Of a stretch of 6,062 bases of DNA, positions 5,217 to 6,062 are shown one piece after another (position 1 is the first letter of the stretch; the number at the start of each line of letters is the position of its first letter). The notes below the pieces were generated by a model. That model saw only the letters and a program-made list of their open reading frames with translations. It searched no databases and was not told the DNA's origin. This DNA is from Nitrospirota bacterium (lineage in GTDB: Bacteria > Nitrospirota > Thermodesulfovibrionia > Thermodesulfovibrionales > UBA6898). The stretch is taken from positions 1 to 6,062 of the forward strand of contig JAJYLU010000128.1 of assembly GCA_021787505.1 (NCBI GenBank). Reading direction: 5' to 3'. Position numbers and translations under genes: made by a program.

Positions 5217-6062
5217 AGTACGGCAACCTCACCCTGAACATCGTGCCTCCTTCAGGCCTGTTCTCCACGAGGATATCACCCTGATAACTCTTGACGATAT
5301 TATAGCTGACCGCAAGCCCGAGACCGGTGCCCTTCTCCTTCGTGGTGAAGAACGGGTCGAATATCTTTTCCATATGCTCGGAAGGGATACCAGACCCCGT
5401 GTCAGCCACCGAAATCTCGACCTCGTCCTCCAGTTCTCTCGCACGGATCTCGAGGGTACCGCCGTTCGTCATCGCGTCCGCGGCGTTCAGGATAATGTTC
5501 ATCAGCACCTGGATCATCTGCGTCTCATCCACCCGCACCGGCGGCATCGTCTCAGGGATATCCACATTGATCGCTATGCCCTTCATCCTTTTGTCGTATT
5601 TCACGAGATCGAGGGTTAAATCCACAAGCGCCCGCGCATCGTGGTGCCTCAGGTCCGACGTCCTCATCTTGGAAAAACCCGACATCTGCCTGACGATGTC
5701 GGCAATCCTGTTGATGTGCTTCGCCACGGTATCGAGGCTCTCTTTCGTAAACTCGTCGTGGTCCAACTCCCTCAGGATCTGCACGTAGGAGGAGATCGAG
5801 GTAAGGGGGTTACCGATCTCATGGGCGATCCCCGCGGAGATACGAGCGAGCGCTGAGAGTTTTTCCGACTGCATCATCCGGTCCTCCATCTTCTTGATAT
5901 CGGTGATGTCCTGGATCAGGACCAGCGTCTGCCGGTGCGCGTGCGGAGCGATAAGGGGCGTCGACGTGATCTGGAAATAGCCCTTCTTTCTGCCGTAGTC
6001 GTGATAGATCACTTCGCGAAGCATCTTGTCGTCCACAATCGCCCTGTGTATTCCGCTTCCCC
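5206..6062 (-). CDS. PAS-containing sensor histidine kinase, NtrB-like (5' partial)
   Basis: The frame stays open to the right edge, so the N-terminus is missing; the GTG at 6034-6036 is internal. Visible order: the end of a PAS domain (GYFQITSTPL to LVLIQDITDIKKME), a short coiled linker, HisKA with phosphoacceptor His in IAHEIGNPLTS (codon 5821-5823), then HATPase_c with N box NIILNAADAM (starting 5499), G1 DTGSGIP (5403-5383), F box FDPFFTTK and G2 GTGLGL (5331-5314). It autophosphorylates and should pass phosphate to the receiver of the downstream regulator, with which it overlaps by 11 bp (the ATG of one reads into the TGA of the other). No membrane segment is present in the visible part, so location and signal depend on the missing N-terminus. 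The HEIGNPL H-box and PAS layout resemble NtrB/AtoS-type kinases paired with sigma54 activators. The specific stimulus is unknown. Confidence 0.95.
   Translation of the reverse strand, partial: GSGIHRAIVDDKMLREVIYHDYGRKKGYFQITSTPLIAPHAHRQTLVLIQDITDIKKMEDRMMQSEKLSALARISAGIAHEIGNPLTSISSYVQILRELDHDEFTKESLDTVAKHINRIADIVRQMSGFSKMRTSDLRHHDARALVDLTLDLVKYDKRMKGIAINVDIPETMPPVRVDETQMIQVLMNIILNAADAMTNGGTLEIRARELEDEVEISVADTGSGIPSEHMEKIFDPFFTTKEKGTGLGLAVSYNIVKSYQGDILVENRPEGGTMFRVRLPYYES

Noticed and set aside
4035..5237. Long open frame (400 codons) on the plus strand opposite the response regulator.
   Set aside because: It mirrors the minus-strand gene, whose protein has every NtrC-family motif in order. 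The plus-strand translation is rich in His, Arg and Leu with no recognisable domain.

Overview
This window is a stretch of bacterial chromosome with five protein-coding genes and moderate GC content. The marker gene is a full-length primary sigma factor (rpoD). The RpoD is short (473 aa). It sits near a large RCC1-repeat protein, a TPR protein and an NtrB/NtrC-type two-component pair. This mix fits an anaerobic or environmental Gram-negative lineage such as Nitrospirota or the former Deltaproteobacteria. That placement is inference from gene flavour, not from any search.

Layout, left to right. Bases 1-1210 (+) hold the C-terminal part of a protein with the end of a Cna-B-like or carboxypeptidase-regulatory-like beta-sandwich, followed by seven RCC1 repeats (one seven-bladed propeller). 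Bases 1254-1859 (-) encode a secreted 201-aa TPR protein. The 261-bp AT-rich gap 1860-2120 holds divergent extended -10 promoters, A-tracts, the proximal rpoD promoter and a GC-rich leader hairpin just upstream of the rpoD ribosome binding site. rpoD occupies 2121-3542 (+) and ends at a textbook intrinsic terminator (3567-3606). Directly after the terminator comes a second copy of the rpoD promoter block (30 of 34 bases identical), which drives a 60-aa gene at 3679-3861 (+). On the minus strand, 5206-6062 (partial) and 3864-5216 encode a PAS histidine kinase and a sigma54-dependent response regulator, overlapping by 11 bp.

The most interesting element is the 60-aa gene. It is a free-standing sigma70 region 1.1 domain, 24/50 identical without gaps to the first 50 residues of the neighbouring RpoD, with no other sigma region attached. 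In full-length primary sigmas, region 1.1 is the autoinhibitory, DNA-mimicking module that occupies the RNA polymerase main channel. Here the domain appears duplicated together with its promoter, so the polymerase could receive a region 1.1-like protein in trans, apparently co-expressed with RpoD. The small copy has lost most of the acidic charge of the parent (net about -3 versus -15), which suggests a changed rather than redundant role. Its 3' end lies 2 bp from the convergent response-regulator gene, with no terminator between them, so the two transcripts probably overlap.
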